From the NCBI GenBank assembly GCA_003574895.1, contig PJFB01000012.1, positions 1-64,000 on the forward strand: a DNA stretch of 64,000 nt, in the 5' to 3' direction. This stretch comes from Geobacter sp. Its GTDB lineage: Bacteria > Desulfobacterota > Desulfuromonadia > Geobacterales > Pseudopelobacteraceae. The notes beneath the pieces are model-generated. The model was given only the letters and a program-made list of their open reading frames with translations, did no database searches and was not told the DNA's origin. The first letter of the stretch is position 1. The number at the start of each line of letters is the position of its first letter. Below, one piece after another: positions 34,042 through 42,666 of this stretch. The translations under genes and the position numbers were made by a program.

Positions 34042-36912
34042 ATGATCTATCTTTCGTTGATACATAATATCGCACTGCTGGTCTCCCTGACCTTTGTTAA
34101 CGGCATTCTGGTCAGGCATGTCAAGAGAGACGGGCTTGTCTATCCGTTCCTTTCCGGACTACTGTTCGGCGGCGTTTGCCTAATCGTTATGATGAGCCCG
34201 GTGGTGTTGCAACCCGGGCTCATCTTTGACGGCCGCAGCATCATTCTCAGTGTTGCCGGCCTCTATTGCGGTCCACTGACTGCCGTTACCGCCGGTGCCA
34301 TTGCAATTGCCTATCGCCTCTGGCTGGGTGGAATCGGCGCCTTACCAGGTGTTGGCGTCATCATTGGGACCGCCGGCCTCGGGGTTGCCTGGCATTACCT
34401 GTGTCGCCGCCAAAAGTGGGCCTCTAGAACTCCGGCGTTATATATTTTCGGGCTGCTGGTGCACCTTCTGATGCTTGCCGTCCTGCTCCTGGCCCTGCCT
34501 GCAACTGCCGCCCAAGGAGTATTGAAGCACGTTGCCTTGCCAGTGCTGCTGCTCTATCCCCCGGCCACCCTGCTGGTTTGCCTGTTTTTCCAGATGATGG
34601 AGCAACACATTCACGGCGAGGAGGCCTTGGTGCAGAGCGAAGAACGGATGCGCCTCTTCTTTGAGCGCCAATTGGTGGGCATGGCCATCACATCGCCTAC
34701 AAAGGGCTGGCTGCAGGTAAACGACAAATTGTGCCAGATGCTGGGCTATACCCGCCAAGAACTGGCGCAACTCTCCTGGGATACGCTTACCCATCCGGAT
34801 GACCTTGCCCAGGACCTTGCCAAGTTCAACCGCTTGCTGTCTGGCGAAATCGACGATTATTCCATTGAAAAAAGGTTTATTCACAAAAATGGCTCGATTG
34901 TCCATACAAACCTTTCCGTAGGATGCGTCCGCAATCCCGACGGCTCGGTTGATTATGTTCTGGCCCTTCTCGAAGATATTACCTCACGCAAGTTACTGGG
35001 ACTTAAGCGTGAGGAAGATCAACTCTTCTTGCAGACCATCCTTGATTCCATTACAGATTTTATTTTCTATAAAGACAAAAACAGTATCTTTCTCGGATGC
35101 AATGATGCCTATGCCTCCCGTTACGTGGGCCTGCCAAAGGAACGGATCATCGGCCACTCCGACCGGGACTTCATCCCCGACCAGGAATTGGTCAAGAAAT
35201 ATTACGAATCCGATCGTCAGGCCATGGAATCCGGCACTCCATTGCTGTTTAAACCCTGGATCACCCAGGCAAATGGGCAGAAAATACTGGTGGAGGTGCT
35301 AAAGACCCCCTTTTATGACGTAAACGGCCAGGTAGCTGGTGTAATCGGGGTTGCCCGCGACATAACAGAGCACCATTTGGCGCTGGAGGCCATAACCCGG
35401 GAGAAGGAGACGGCCCAGCGCTATCTGGATATCGCCGGGGTAATGTTTTGCGCTCTTAATAAAGCGGGTGAAATCATCCTGATGAACAAAAAGGGCTCCC
35501 AGATCCTTGGCTATAATGACGATGAGCTGTTGGGACAGAACTGGTTTGACGTGTGTCTTCCGGAATCCGTTCGTGAGACGGTAAAAGGGGTCTTTGCGCT
35601 GCAAATGGCCGGCAATCTCGAACCGGTCGAGTTTTATGAAAACAGTGTGATCACCCGCGATGGCGAAGAACGGCTGGTCGCCTTTCACAATACGCTTCTG
35701 CATGATGAAAACGGGGTTAGCGGTGTATTGTTTTCCGGGGAAGACATCACCGATCAGCGCCTGGCGCAGGACGAACTCCTCAAGAGTCAAAAACTGGAAT
35801 CGCTCGGAGTCCTTGCCGGAGGGATTGCCCATGATTTCAATAATATCCTCACCGGGATCATGGGCAACATCTCCTTTGCCAGCATGTCACTCGACAAACC
35901 GGACAAAGCGCAAAAACTGATGGAAAATGCCGAGAAAGCATCCCTTCGAGCCGCTTCGCTTGCCACACAACTCCTGACTTTTGCAAAAGGCGGGAAGCCG
36001 ATTAAGAGAAGGGTGATGGTGCGCCCAATTCTTGAGGAATCCCTGTCGTTGTCGCTCAGGGGCGCAAACGTGAAAGGAATAATTGAAATCCCCGAATCCC
36101 TGCACAGCATCGAAGCCGATGAAGGGCAATTAAGCCAGGTATTCAATAATCTCATCATCAATGCGGTACAGGCAATGCCCGGTGGTGGGACCCTGCTGGT
36201 CAAGGCCGGGAATCTTACCAGTGAGGCCCGGGAAAAGGCCTTACTCCCGCCAGGCGAGTACGTCATGGTATCTTTTGCGGACCAGGGGTGCGGTATTTCG
36301 GAAGAAGATCAGAAAAAGATCTTTGACCCCTATTTTACCACCAAAGTCGGCGGCTCCGGGCTTGGACTCGCCTCGGCCCATTCGATCATCAGCAAGCATG
36401 GCGGGCGTGTCGATGTCAGCTCTGAAGTGGCTAAAGGTTCTACCTTTACCGTTTATCTCCCTTCGCTCGGGCCGGCGGTTGCCAATCAGCAAGCGAGCAA
36501 GGTGCCACAAGTAGCGGCCAGGCATAAAGATGGCACCATTCTGCTGCTGGATGATGAAGAACTCATCCGCCTTCTCACTGCCGATATCCTGGAACATCTC
36601 GGTTACAAGGTGAGAACCTGCATCAATGGCGAAGAGGCCATAAAGCTTTATAAAACGGCCAAGGATGCGGGCATGCCTTTTTCCACAGCCATCCTGGACC
36701 TTACCATTCCTGGCGCCATGGGGGGGCTGGAGGCGGCACAAAATATTCTGGAATACGACCCGGCGGCCAGCCTCATCGTTTCCAGCGGATACTCGAACGA
36801 CCCTGTGATTGCCGAATACAAAAACTACGGATTCAAAGCCGCAATCATCAAGCCTTACAATGTTGAAAGTATAAAGGGGGTGCTGGTTGAACTGGAAGCC
36901 GGCTCTTGCTGA
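34042..36912 (+). CDS. Hybrid sensor histidine kinase with LytS-like membrane domain
   Basis: 956 residues. Order: six or so N-terminal helices of the 5TMR-LYT type (1-185, LSVAGLYCGPLTAVTAGAIAI is characteristic), three PAS domains (~196-315, 326-450, 455-580), HisKA with phospho-acceptor His597 in the AHDFNNIL block, HATPase (~690-800, with DQGCGIS, GSGLGLAS), and a receiver domain (~830-950) with Asp886 in the AILDLTIPG loop. The kinase would autophosphorylate and pass phosphate to its own receiver, then to an unseen partner. AAGGAA lies upstream of the ATG. No response regulator or output gene is adjacent. LytS-like sensors respond to cell-envelope or small-molecule (e.g. pyruvate) signals in some bacteria; the signal here is unknown. 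Confidence 0.93.
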   Translation: MIYLSLIHNIALLVSLTFVNGILVRHVKRDGLVYPFLSGLLFGGVCLIVMMSPVVLQPGLIFDGRSIILSVAGLYCGPLTAVTAGAIAIAYRLWLGGIGALPGVGVIIGTAGLGVAWHYLCRRQKWASRTPALYIFGLLVHLLMLAVLLLALPATAAQGVLKHVALPVLLLYPPATLLVCLFFQMMEQHIHGEEALVQSEERMRLFFERQLVGMAITSPTKGWLQVNDKLCQMLGYTRQELAQLSWDTLTHPDDLAQDLAKFNRLLSGEIDDYSIEKRFIHKNGSIVHTNLSVGCVRNPDGSVDYVLALLEDITSRKLLGLKREEDQLFLQTILDSITDFIFYKDKNSIFLGCNDAYASRYVGLPKERIIGHSDRDFIPDQELVKKYYESDRQAMESGTPLLFKPWITQANGQKILVEVLKTPFYDVNGQVAGVIGVARDITEHHLALEAITREKETAQRYLDIAGVMFCALNKAGEIILMNKKGSQILGYNDDELLGQNWFDVCLPESVRETVKGVFALQMAGNLEPVEFYENSVITRDGEERLVAFHNTLLHDENGVSGVLFSGEDITDQRLAQDELLKSQKLESLGVLAGGIAHDFNNILTGIMGNISFASMSLDKPDKAQKLMENAEKASLRAASLATQLLTFAKGGKPIKRRVMVRPILEESLSLSLRGANVKGIIEIPESLHSIEADEGQLSQVFNNLIINAVQAMPGGGTLLVKAGNLTSEAREKALLPPGEYVMVSFADQGCGISEEDQKKIFDPYFTTKVGGSGLGLASAHSIISKHGGRVDVSSEVAKGSTFTVYLPSLGPAVANQQASKVPQVAARHKDGTILLLDDEELIRLLTADILEHLGYKVRTCINGEEAIKLYKTAKDAGMPFSTAILDLTIPGAMGGLEAAQNILEYDPAASLIVSSGYSNDPVIAEYKNYGFKAAIIKPYNVESIKGVLVELEAGSC

Positions 36913-36922
36913 TGCCATGAAA

Positions 36923-36963
36923 AAAGGGGCGGGCTACTTTATGAAAAAGTTGCCTGCCCCTTT
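36923..36963 (+). terminator. Intrinsic terminator after the hybrid kinase
   Basis: AAAGGGGCGGGC (36923-36934) pairs with GCCTGCCCCTTT (36952-36963), one mismatch, 17-nt loop, 10 nt past the stop codon. Confidence 0.8.
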
Positions 36964-37038
36964 AAGTGGCAAATCGGTCAGTTAGTTTTCATCCGGAAAC
37001 ATCGGATGTGAAACTATGGATTTCCGAACTGGAACCGG

Positions 37039-37965
37039 TTATCGCTCCCGACCGCGTCTCTCTTCCTCTTTCCTCTGCTCCTGCCCATGACCTCCGGGCT
37101 CCTGGGTCCTTCCCCGATCCTGCTGCACTCTTTGTTGCTGGTCTTGCGTCCTGGGTGCCCGCTGCTCACGCTGTACAGCCCCTGGCTGGGGCCTCTGTTC
37201 CCTCAATGCCGGTCCCCGCTGCTGAGGAGGGGCCTGGTACTGCGGCTGGGAATGTTGAATAGCCGGCCCACCCTGCTGTCGTGGCGCCTGACGCTGCGTA
37301 TCCTGCGGCCTTGGGCCGCTCATGCGGGGCGCTTCCTGGCGCCGGGCTGGCGCGGGTGCAGCTCCCTGTGGCTGAAAATGCTGGCGGACCGCCCGGTCGC
37401 GTGGCTGGTAACGGTATTTCTCGCTTTGCAGTCTCCGCTGCTGTTCCACTTGTCGGGGATATCGATCCCCCGAATACCGTCGCTGGTAGACGGGCAACGG
37501 TGCAGGAGCCGGCGCGGAACGGCGGTTCCACCGATCCCAACCCCTTCTGCGCTGCTCCCACTCCGGTCCCCAGTGATTGCCCCAGCGGGGCGGGGCATCG
37601 GACCGCCACCCGCGAAAGTAGACCGGAGGCTGCCGGTAGTAGCGCACCGGGATGCGCAGGATGTAGAGCGGCACCACCTCCGGTTCAACGAACCACCAGG
37701 GACCGTTGTACCAGGAACTGGCATACCAGTTGTCATCCCGGTAAACCCAGTACATGCCATCGTAAAAAAAGTAGTTGGCATCCAGCCGGGGGGCATAGTA
37801 GACCGGGTACCCGGGCACCCGGACGAGATCCGGGAACAGCGGCAGGTTGATCCCGATACTCAAGTTGGGCAACCCGATCCCGATGCTCAGCTGGGCCGAG
37901 GCAGGAGTAACCGAGCAGCACAACAGCATCAACAGCACAACAACTCCGTAGCGAATTTTCCGCAT
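37039..37965 (-). CDS. Exported Tyr/Trp-rich protein with Gln/Pro/Arg-rich tail
   Basis: 308 residues from the ATG at 37965 with GGAGG 5 nt upstream. A signal peptide (MRKIRYGVVVLLMLL, cleavage after TPASA) is followed by IGIGLPNLSIGINLPLFP, then an aromatic segment (YYAP, YFFYDGMYWVYRDDNWY, GPWWFV) typical of a family of small envelope proteins in Proteobacteria. From residue ~190 the sequence is low complexity, rich in Q, R and P, with no clear fold. Function unknown; the tail could bind nucleic acid or anionic polymers. Convergent with the hybrid kinase gene. Confidence 0.75.
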   Translation of the reverse strand: MRKIRYGVVVLLMLLCCSVTPASAQLSIGIGLPNLSIGINLPLFPDLVRVPGYPVYYAPRLDANYFFYDGMYWVYRDDNWYASSWYNGPWWFVEPEVVPLYILRIPVRYYRQPPVYFRGWRSDAPPRWGNHWGPEWEQRRRGWDRWNRRSAPAPAPLPVYQRRYSGDRYPRQVEQQRRLQSEKYRYQPRDRAVRQHFQPQGAAPAPARRQEAPRMSGPRPQDTQRQAPRQQGGPAIQHSQPQYQAPPQQRGPALREQRPQPGAVQREQRAPRTQDQQQRVQQDRGRTQEPGGHGQEQRKEEERRGRER

Positions 37966-38221
37966 GTTGTCCTCCATTCAGATAGATCGGTCGTGGGTAT
38001 TGCCTGGCAACGGCAAGCGCCCACGGGTTTAAGTTCATTAATTTTATACCACTCAGTTCCCCTGTCAATCAAGGTTTACCTTGGAACAAACCGGCATCAT
38101 GCGCCAGACGTTGACAAAAATACCGCTGCCGTGCCATAAAATAGGCGGTATGAGGAAAGCCGCTTTTGCCTGTTGAAGCGGTTTTTGTATTCCTGAGCGC
38201 TGAAAAAACTGGAGAACGTGC

Positions 38222-39484
38222 GTGGACAGCAGAAAACGACTACTGATCAGAAACAAGACAATAGCCACGGGATTGATGGTTGGCGCGGCCATACTGTTTG
38301 TGGTTGCCCGCTCCCAAAAGGGGCATGGCGCCTGGGAATGGCTGGCCGCTTTTGCCGAGGCGGCCATGGTTGGCGCCCTGGCGGACTGGTTTGCCGTGGT
38401 GGCGCTGTTCCGCCACCCCCTGGGGGTACCCATACCCCATACGGCCATCATCAAAAACAAGAAGGACACCATCGCCGGGAATCTGGCCGACTTTATCCGC
38501 GATAAGTTTCTTGCCAGCGACACCTTGATCGCCAGGATGCGGGAGTACAATCCGGCCGAACATCTTGCCGTTTATTTGATGTCCAGGGAGAATGCCGCCA
38601 GCCTGGCCAGGGGAGTGACCCGTGTCCTTGCCGATTCCCTGGATTTCATCGATGACGAGCGGGTGCAGAAGCTGTTGCGCGCCGCCTTGAGCAACCGCAT
38701 AGAAAACCTCGACCTCGCCTCTTCCGCGGGAACGATTCTCGATACCCTCAGAAAAGACCAGCGCCACCAGGTCGTTCTTGATGACCTGCTGCACCGCTTC
38801 GCCGGATGGTTGGCGACCGCCGAGGCCCAGGCCAGGCTGGCCACCTCCATCGACGACATGTGCACCAAGGAATACCCGCTCCTGAGTGCCTTCATCCCCA
38901 ACCGGGACCAGTTCTCCAGGGGTGTGGGTGAAAAGGTCGCCCGGAGGATGAACGCATTCATCCAGGAAGTGAATGCCGATCCGGGCCATGAAGTCAGATT
39001 CAAATTCGACACCGCAGTCGCGAATTTTATTGTCCGGTTGAAATCGGACCCGGTGCTGCGTAACAAGATCGAGGCGATCAAGCTGGAGGTGGTTCATAAC
39101 CAGGCCATAGCCGATTATGCGCAAAACCTCGGCAAAGACCTGAAGAACTGGTTGGAGAACGACCTGCAGCAGCCCCGGTCAAGGGTGAGGGAGAAGATCG
39201 CGGCGGCGGTGGAAGGACTCGGCACTACCCTGGCGCAGAACCGGGGGTTGAAGGAGTCTTTGAACGAACACCTGGAAACCCTGATAATGCACTACGGGGA
39301 CTCGCTGCGCACCGCCATTGCCGGGCACATCTCCGGCACCATGCAAAAGTGGGAAAGCGATGATTATACCAACGAGATCGAGCTCAGCATCGGTTCGGAC
39401 CTGCAGTTCATCAGGATGAACGGCACCCTGGTGGGCGGCGTTATCGGCCTGCTGCTGCATGCCGTCTCGCTGCTGCTTGCTTAG
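38222..39484 (+). CDS. DUF445 membrane protein
   Basis: 420 residues with a GTG start at 38222; GGAGAAC lies a few bases upstream. DUF445 proteins have a membrane helix at each end and a long helical middle. Here the N-terminal hydrophobic segment (ATGLMVGAAILFVVA) is followed by the family signature AALADWFAVVALFRHPLG-like block (residues ~55-75), then a coiled-coil-rich middle, and a C-terminal helix (GTLVGGVIGLLLHAVSLLL). The role is unknown; E. coli YjiN belongs here. Convergent with a small membrane-protein gene whose 3' end overlaps this one by 44 nt. Confidence 0.9.
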   Translation: MDSRKRLLIRNKTIATGLMVGAAILFVVARSQKGHGAWEWLAAFAEAAMVGALADWFAVVALFRHPLGVPIPHTAIIKNKKDTIAGNLADFIRDKFLASDTLIARMREYNPAEHLAVYLMSRENAASLARGVTRVLADSLDFIDDERVQKLLRAALSNRIENLDLASSAGTILDTLRKDQRHQVVLDDLLHRFAGWLATAEAQARLATSIDDMCTKEYPLLSAFIPNRDQFSRGVGEKVARRMNAFIQEVNADPGHEVRFKFDTAVANFIVRLKSDPVLRNKIEAIKLEVVHNQAIADYAQNLGKDLKNWLENDLQQPRSRVREKIAAAVEGLGTTLAQNRGLKESLNEHLETLIMHYGDSLRTAIAGHISGTMQKWESDDYTNEIELSIGSDLQFIRMNGTLVGGVIGLLLHAVSLLLA

Positions 39485-39599
39485 GGATTGCCCGTTTTTG
39501 CCGTCTGCGCCGCCAGGCGGCCCGGCCGCCGAAGAAAGCACCGGCCAGGGTCAATACCCAGATGGTGATGGTAACCGCTAATTCGCTGGTGGTGATCAT
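39441..39599 (-). CDS. Small single-pass membrane protein candidate
   Basis: 52 residues from the ATG at 39599, preceded by AAGGGG with about 9 nt spacing. One membrane helix (SELAVTITIWVLTLAGAFFGG) is followed by a strongly basic tail (RRRRQKR). Its 3' end overlaps the end of the DUF445 gene on the other strand, which lowers confidence, but the ribosome-binding site and helix support it. Confidence 0.45.
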   Translation of the reverse strand: MITTSELAVTITIWVLTLAGAFFGGRAAWRRRRQKRAIPKQAAARRHAAAGR

Positions 39600-39658
39600 G
39601 TTGTCGCCCCTTGAGACCGCACTGTTTCCAATGCCTGATAATCGATGCTCTCGCAAAT

Positions 39659-39745
39659 TGTCATTCCCGAAGCGATTCTGATCGGGAATCCAGCCTGTAA
39701 CCAGTTGAAATCATGGATGCCCGATAGAGACATTCGGGCATGACA
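39659..39745. repeat. 87-bp bipartite palindromic element, copy A
   Basis: Starts TGTCATTCCC and ends GGGCATGACA, so its ends are inverted. It contains two hairpins: ATTCCCGA.../...TCGGGAAT and GCCCGA.../...TCGGGC. Copy B of exactly the same length is at 42420-42506. Looks like a REP/MITE-type element. Confidence 0.8.
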
Positions 39746-39844
39746 AATAGAAATTGCGAACTCATCATAATTGGTGTCCTTACCTTAATATGCGCGGCTT
39801 TAATCATACTGGCTGAGAATACACCGGCTCCGGCGGGAGAATAA
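39740..39844 (+). CDS. Possible 34-residue membrane peptide
   Basis: The reading frame starts at the end of the bipartite repeat and encodes a short N-terminus (MTNRNCE), one hydrophobic helix (LIIIGVLTLICAALIILA) and an ENTPAPAGE tail. There is no good ribosome-binding site, so this is only a possibility. Confidence 0.2.
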   Translation: MTNRNCELIIIGVLTLICAALIILAENTPAPAGE

Positions 39845-39949
39845 TGATGCATGTCAAAAAATCGGAATGAATGGAGGAACCGGGGGGCTGGGAACCTATG
39901 GAGGCGGTTTCCTGGCAAAAGCGTTCAACTGCCGTTTCAGGGGGCATGA

Positions 39950-39992
39950 AAAAAGGGCGGGCTGCTTTCACAAAACACAGCCTGCCCTTTTT
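39950..39992 (-). terminator. Intrinsic terminator of ppiC
   Basis: AAAAAGGGCGGGCTG (39950-39964) pairs with CAGCCTGCCCTTTTT (39978-39992), one mismatch, about 30 nt past the ppiC stop; T-run on either strand. Confidence 0.85.
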
Positions 39993-40021
39993 ATTGTTGG
40001 TCAAAGTGCGGAAGTTACAGC

Positions 40022-40303
40022 CTAAGCGGTGCGGCTGGTGACCTCCAGCAGGTGGTAGCCGAACTGGGTCTGGATCGGGCCCAGGACCTTGCCCACTTCG
40101 CCGGTAAAAACAGCCTGATCGAATTCCTTGACCATCTGGCCCGGTCCGAATGAACCCAACGCCCCGCCCTGCTTGCCAGAGGGGCAGAGGGAATGTTCAC
40201 TCGCAACAGCCGCAAAGTCGGCACCTTCTTCGATCTGTTTCTTGAGGTCTTCGCAGACCTCCTTGCTTGCCACCAGGATGTGGCGGGCAGTTGCTCTTGC
40301 CAT
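40022..40303 (-). CDS. ppiC: Parvulin-type peptidyl-prolyl isomerase PpiC
   Basis: 93 residues, the single-domain parvulin length. Family features: ARHILVASKEVCEDLKKQI at the start, FAAVASEHSLCPSGKQGGALGSFGPGQMV in the middle, VFTGEVGKVLGPIQTQFGYHLLEV at the end, with the catalytic His/Cys positions present. It catalyses cis-trans isomerisation before proline, probably in the cytosol because there is no signal peptide. The ATG at 40303 has AAGGAG at good spacing; the in-frame ATG at 40357 lies within the promoter-like repeat area and is rejected. A promoter-like element lies at 40349-40390. Confidence 0.95.
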   Translation of the reverse strand: MARATARHILVASKEVCEDLKKQIEEGADFAAVASEHSLCPSGKQGGALGSFGPGQMVKEFDQAVFTGEVGKVLGPIQTQFGYHLLEVTSRTA

Positions 40304-40348
40304 GTTGTACTCCTTATCGTGTAGGTGTCTCCCGTGATGGGATTGAAA

Positions 40349-40390
40349 GCATATCACAGACGATAAAACCGGGACAGCGTCTTTTATCGT
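40349..40390 (-). promoter_or_regulatory. Promoter-like repeated 42-bp element, copy 1 (ppiC)
   Basis: On the minus strand the sequence gives CTGTCC, 18 nt, then TATGCT preceded by TGTGA, a possible -35 and extended -10. It ends 45 nt before the ppiC ATG. Copy 2 at 48188-48229 has the same boxes and spacing upstream of the sensor kinase gene. Confidence 0.4.
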
Positions 40391-40460
40391 TACCGGCTGC
40401 CTGATTGCACCATTGCACCGCTTACAGATGGATAACAGCGTCCCACGCGCGGCCTCGCTC

Positions 40461-40775
40461 TCAGGCTGCCTTCAACAAGACCACCGCTTCCAATTCCTTG
40501 CGGTGACGCCGTTCGGCATGCCAGAGATCGTAAACATTTTGGGCATTCAGCCAGAACATGGATGAATTGCCGAACAGATGGGATAGCCGAAGGGCCATGA
40601 CCGGGCTGACGGCGCGGCGGCACTGCACCAGCTCATTGGCAGTCTGACGCGACACTCCCAGAGCCGTGGCCAGAGAAGAAACATTCAGCCCGAAATCCGG
40701 CATGAAATCCTCACGCAGCATCTCACCGGGATGGGTGGGTGATAGGCTGCGCTTTTTCGTGTTCGGTAAGCTCAT
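40461..40775 (-). CDS. higA: HigA-type antitoxin
   Basis: 104 residues. The HigA/VapI family start SPTHPGEMLREDFMPDFGLNVSSLA lies at residues 12-36, followed by the Xre helix-turn-helix ALGVSRQTANELVQCRRAVSPVMALRLSHLFGNS and a conserved WLNAQNVYDLWHAE tail. It binds and neutralises HigB and represses the operon through a palindrome at its promoter. It follows higB with 12 nt between; the toxin-first order is typical for HigBA. Confidence 0.92.
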   Translation of the reverse strand: MSLPNTKKRSLSPTHPGEMLREDFMPDFGLNVSSLATALGVSRQTANELVQCRRAVSPVMALRLSHLFGNSSMFWLNAQNVYDLWHAERRHRKELEAVVLLKAA

Positions 40776-40787
40776 AACTGCACCTCG

Positions 40788-41069
40788 TTAATGGTAATCC
40801 GTTATCTCCACGTCATAGGCATCGCCGTTCGTAAACCTGAAACAGATGCGCCACTGATCATTGATCGAGATGGCATGCTGCCCGGCACGATCATCTTTCA
40901 AGGCACGCAGTCGGTTACTGGGCGGCACTTTCAAGTCATCAAGCGATGTTGCCAGATCGACATATTCCAGCCGTCTCAAAGCCCGTTTGATCACTTCCGA
41001 CGGCAATCGCTTCGATTTTCCGTCGGTGTAAAGTGATAACGTGTGCTTATCGGCAAAGCTCTTGATCAT
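40788..41069 (-). CDS. higB: HigB-type mRNA interferase toxin
   Basis: 93 residues from MIKSFADKHTL at 41069. The RelE-fold family pattern is clear: SFADKHTLSLYTDGKSKRLP at the start, RRLEYVDLATSLDDLKVPPSNRLRALKDDRAGQHAISINDQWRICFRF later, with the basic RICFRF strand that forms the active surface. Family knowledge: ribosome-dependent mRNA cleavage. The in-frame ATG at 41198 would add 43 non-conserved residues. The pair looks intact. Confidence 0.92.
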   Translation of the reverse strand: MIKSFADKHTLSLYTDGKSKRLPSEVIKRALRRLEYVDLATSLDDLKVPPSNRLRALKDDRAGQHAISINDQWRICFRFTNGDAYDVEITDYH

Positions 41070-41250
41070 GGTTGCAGTGTAATGCGTGGCGTGACACATG
41101 TCAAGGCTCCTTGATCTGGGCATTATATCGTGTTGAGTCAACCGAGCCGGTTGTATGGCAGCCAAGCCCGGGCCGGCAGCTCCATCTTTGACGAACATGG
41201 CTAATGAATTGCGCAGCGAGCCGCAACATGTTATATTTAAAAAACGTCTG

Positions 41251-41281
41251 AACCACAGGGACCTCCTCCTGTGGTTTTTTT
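41251..41281 (+). terminator. Terminator-like hairpin upstream of rsgA
   Basis: AACCACAGG (41251-41259) pairs with CCTGTGGTT (41268-41276) followed by TTTTTT. No plus-strand gene lies just upstream, so it may be an attenuator in the rsgA leader or the end of an unseen small RNA. Confidence 0.55.
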
Positions 41282-41355
41282 GTGGGCGCAGAACAGAATG
41301 AATCCGTCGTGCCCATTGTTGGGCAACAGACCGATTCCCACATGGTGGTCATCAC

Positions 41356-42309
41356 ATGAAAAGAGAACACAACAGAACCGGCCTCACCACTGCCACATCG
41401 GGTCCCTCCTGCACCGACCAGGCATGCAGCGGATTGATAACGGCCCACCACGGCGTGGAGGTGGAGGTGGCTTTTACCACCGGCAAACGCCGCATGGTGC
41501 GGGTCAAGCGGAGTTCAGGGCACGTGGTCGGCGATAATGTGGAGGTCACCGGCGAGGTGCTGCAACGGTTGCCCCGCCGGACCGAGTTGCGCCGGCGCGA
41601 TGGCCGCGGCGGCATCCACCTGGTAGCGGCAAACCTGGATGTGCTGGGGATCGTGGTTGCGCTCCACTCGCCAACCGGATTCATCGACCGGGCCATTGTC
41701 GCGGCCAGGGTGGCAAAGTTGCAACCCTTCCTGGTAGTCAACAAATGCGACCTGGACGGCACTGCCGCGCTGCTTGCCGACCTGCGCCGGATCTATGGCG
41801 GCTCGGTTCCGGTCTTTGCCCTCAGCGCCACAGGCCAGACCGGCCTGGTACCGCTGAAGGAGTTTCTGAACCAGGGGCACCGGGGGGTCTTTGTCGGCTC
41901 CAGCGGTGTGGGAAAAAGCTCGCTGCTGAATGCCCTCTGCCCGGAGATCGATCTCAAGGTGGGGAAGGTCAGCGATCACAACGGCCTGGGGCGGCACACC
42001 ACCACCGTCTCCACCCTGCATGGGCTGTCCGGTGGCGGCGAACTGGTCGATACCCCCGGTTTCAGGGATTTCGGCCTGGTGGAGACCCTGGCGGAGGAAC
42101 TGGCCATCCACTTCCCCGGCTTCGAAGAACATGGCGAGGTGAGCTGCCGCTTCCGCAACTGCCGCCACCGGACCGAACCGGGCTGCGCCGTCATCGAACT
42201 GGTGGAACAGGGGCAGATCCCTGCCGACCGGTACGCCGTCTATCTGGAACTGCTGGGCGAAGTGGAGGCCGATCAGAACGAGGCCCGCTGCAAAGGGTGG
42301 CGAAACTGA
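41356..42309 (+). CDS. rsgA: Ribosome small-subunit GTPase RsgA
   Basis: 317 residues. It is the circularly permuted GTPase that helps 30S maturation. Motifs appear in the permuted order: NKCDLD (G4) near residue 130, GSSGVGKSSLLNAL (G1/P-loop) near 182, then HTTTVSTL and DTPGF (G3) near 230. The zinc site CRFRNCRHRTEPGC near 263-276 follows. An OB-fold precedes residue 90. The N-terminus contains SCTDQAC, unusual for the family. The start ATG has only a weak ribosome-binding site. Confidence 0.95.
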   Translation: MKREHNRTGLTTATSGPSCTDQACSGLITAHHGVEVEVAFTTGKRRMVRVKRSSGHVVGDNVEVTGEVLQRLPRRTELRRRDGRGGIHLVAANLDVLGIVVALHSPTGFIDRAIVAARVAKLQPFLVVNKCDLDGTAALLADLRRIYGGSVPVFALSATGQTGLVPLKEFLNQGHRGVFVGSSGVGKSSLLNALCPEIDLKVGKVSDHNGLGRHTTTVSTLHGLSGGGELVDTPGFRDFGLVETLAEELAIHFPGFEEHGEVSCRFRNCRHRTEPGCAVIELVEQGQIPADRYAVYLELLGEVEADQNEARCKGWRN

Positions 42310-42338
42310 TTTTTATCCACGAAAGATGGATAACAGCA

Positions 42339-42606
42339 ATTGAACGCAGATAACGCGGATTAAGCGGATTTACGCAGATATCAACTTCTATATCATGATT
42401 AGCACTAATCTGCCGATATTGTCATTCCGGCAAGCTTTAAGCCGGAATCCAGATGTTAAACTGATTGAAAAACATTGATCCCCGATAGAACAATTCGGGG
42501 ATGACACCTTATTGCGGGAGATCAGTACCAGTAAGATTCTATATTTATTTTGAGTTATCCGTGGCTATCCGCTTAAATCGGATTTGATCCGCGTTCCATT
42601 GCCTTT
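42339..42606. repeat. CGGAT-rich long inverted repeat, copy 3, interrupted
   Basis: Begins ATTGAACGCAGATAACGCGG and ends GATCCGCGTTCCATTGCC; the halves are complementary but are separated by the 87-bp bipartite element, suggesting insertion of one element into another. Confidence 0.65.
42420..42506. repeat. 87-bp bipartite palindromic element, copy B
   Basis: Starts TGTCATTCCGGC and ends CGGGGATGACA, same layout and same length as copy A at 39659-39745, with compensating changes in the stems (CCGGC/GCCGG, CCCCGA/TCGGGG). Confidence 0.8.
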
Positions 42607-42666
42607 GACTTTCTCATGTTTTTCGTACTTTTTGTATATATGTAGTTATTTTAAGGAGTTCTATCC

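Larger units (their letters stand above)
39600..40021. other. Intergenic region with repeat and possible peptide
   Basis: 422 nt. It holds the 87-bp bipartite repeat (39659-39745), a 34-codon plus-strand reading frame (39740-39844) and the terminator of ppiC (39950-39992). Nothing else seen. Confidence 0.5.
42310..42666. repeat. Intergenic region made almost wholly of repeats
   Basis: 357 nt. A CGGAT-rich long inverted repeat spans 42339-42606, and inside it sits the 87-bp bipartite element (42420-42506). The rest is the rhlE leader. Confidence 0.65.
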
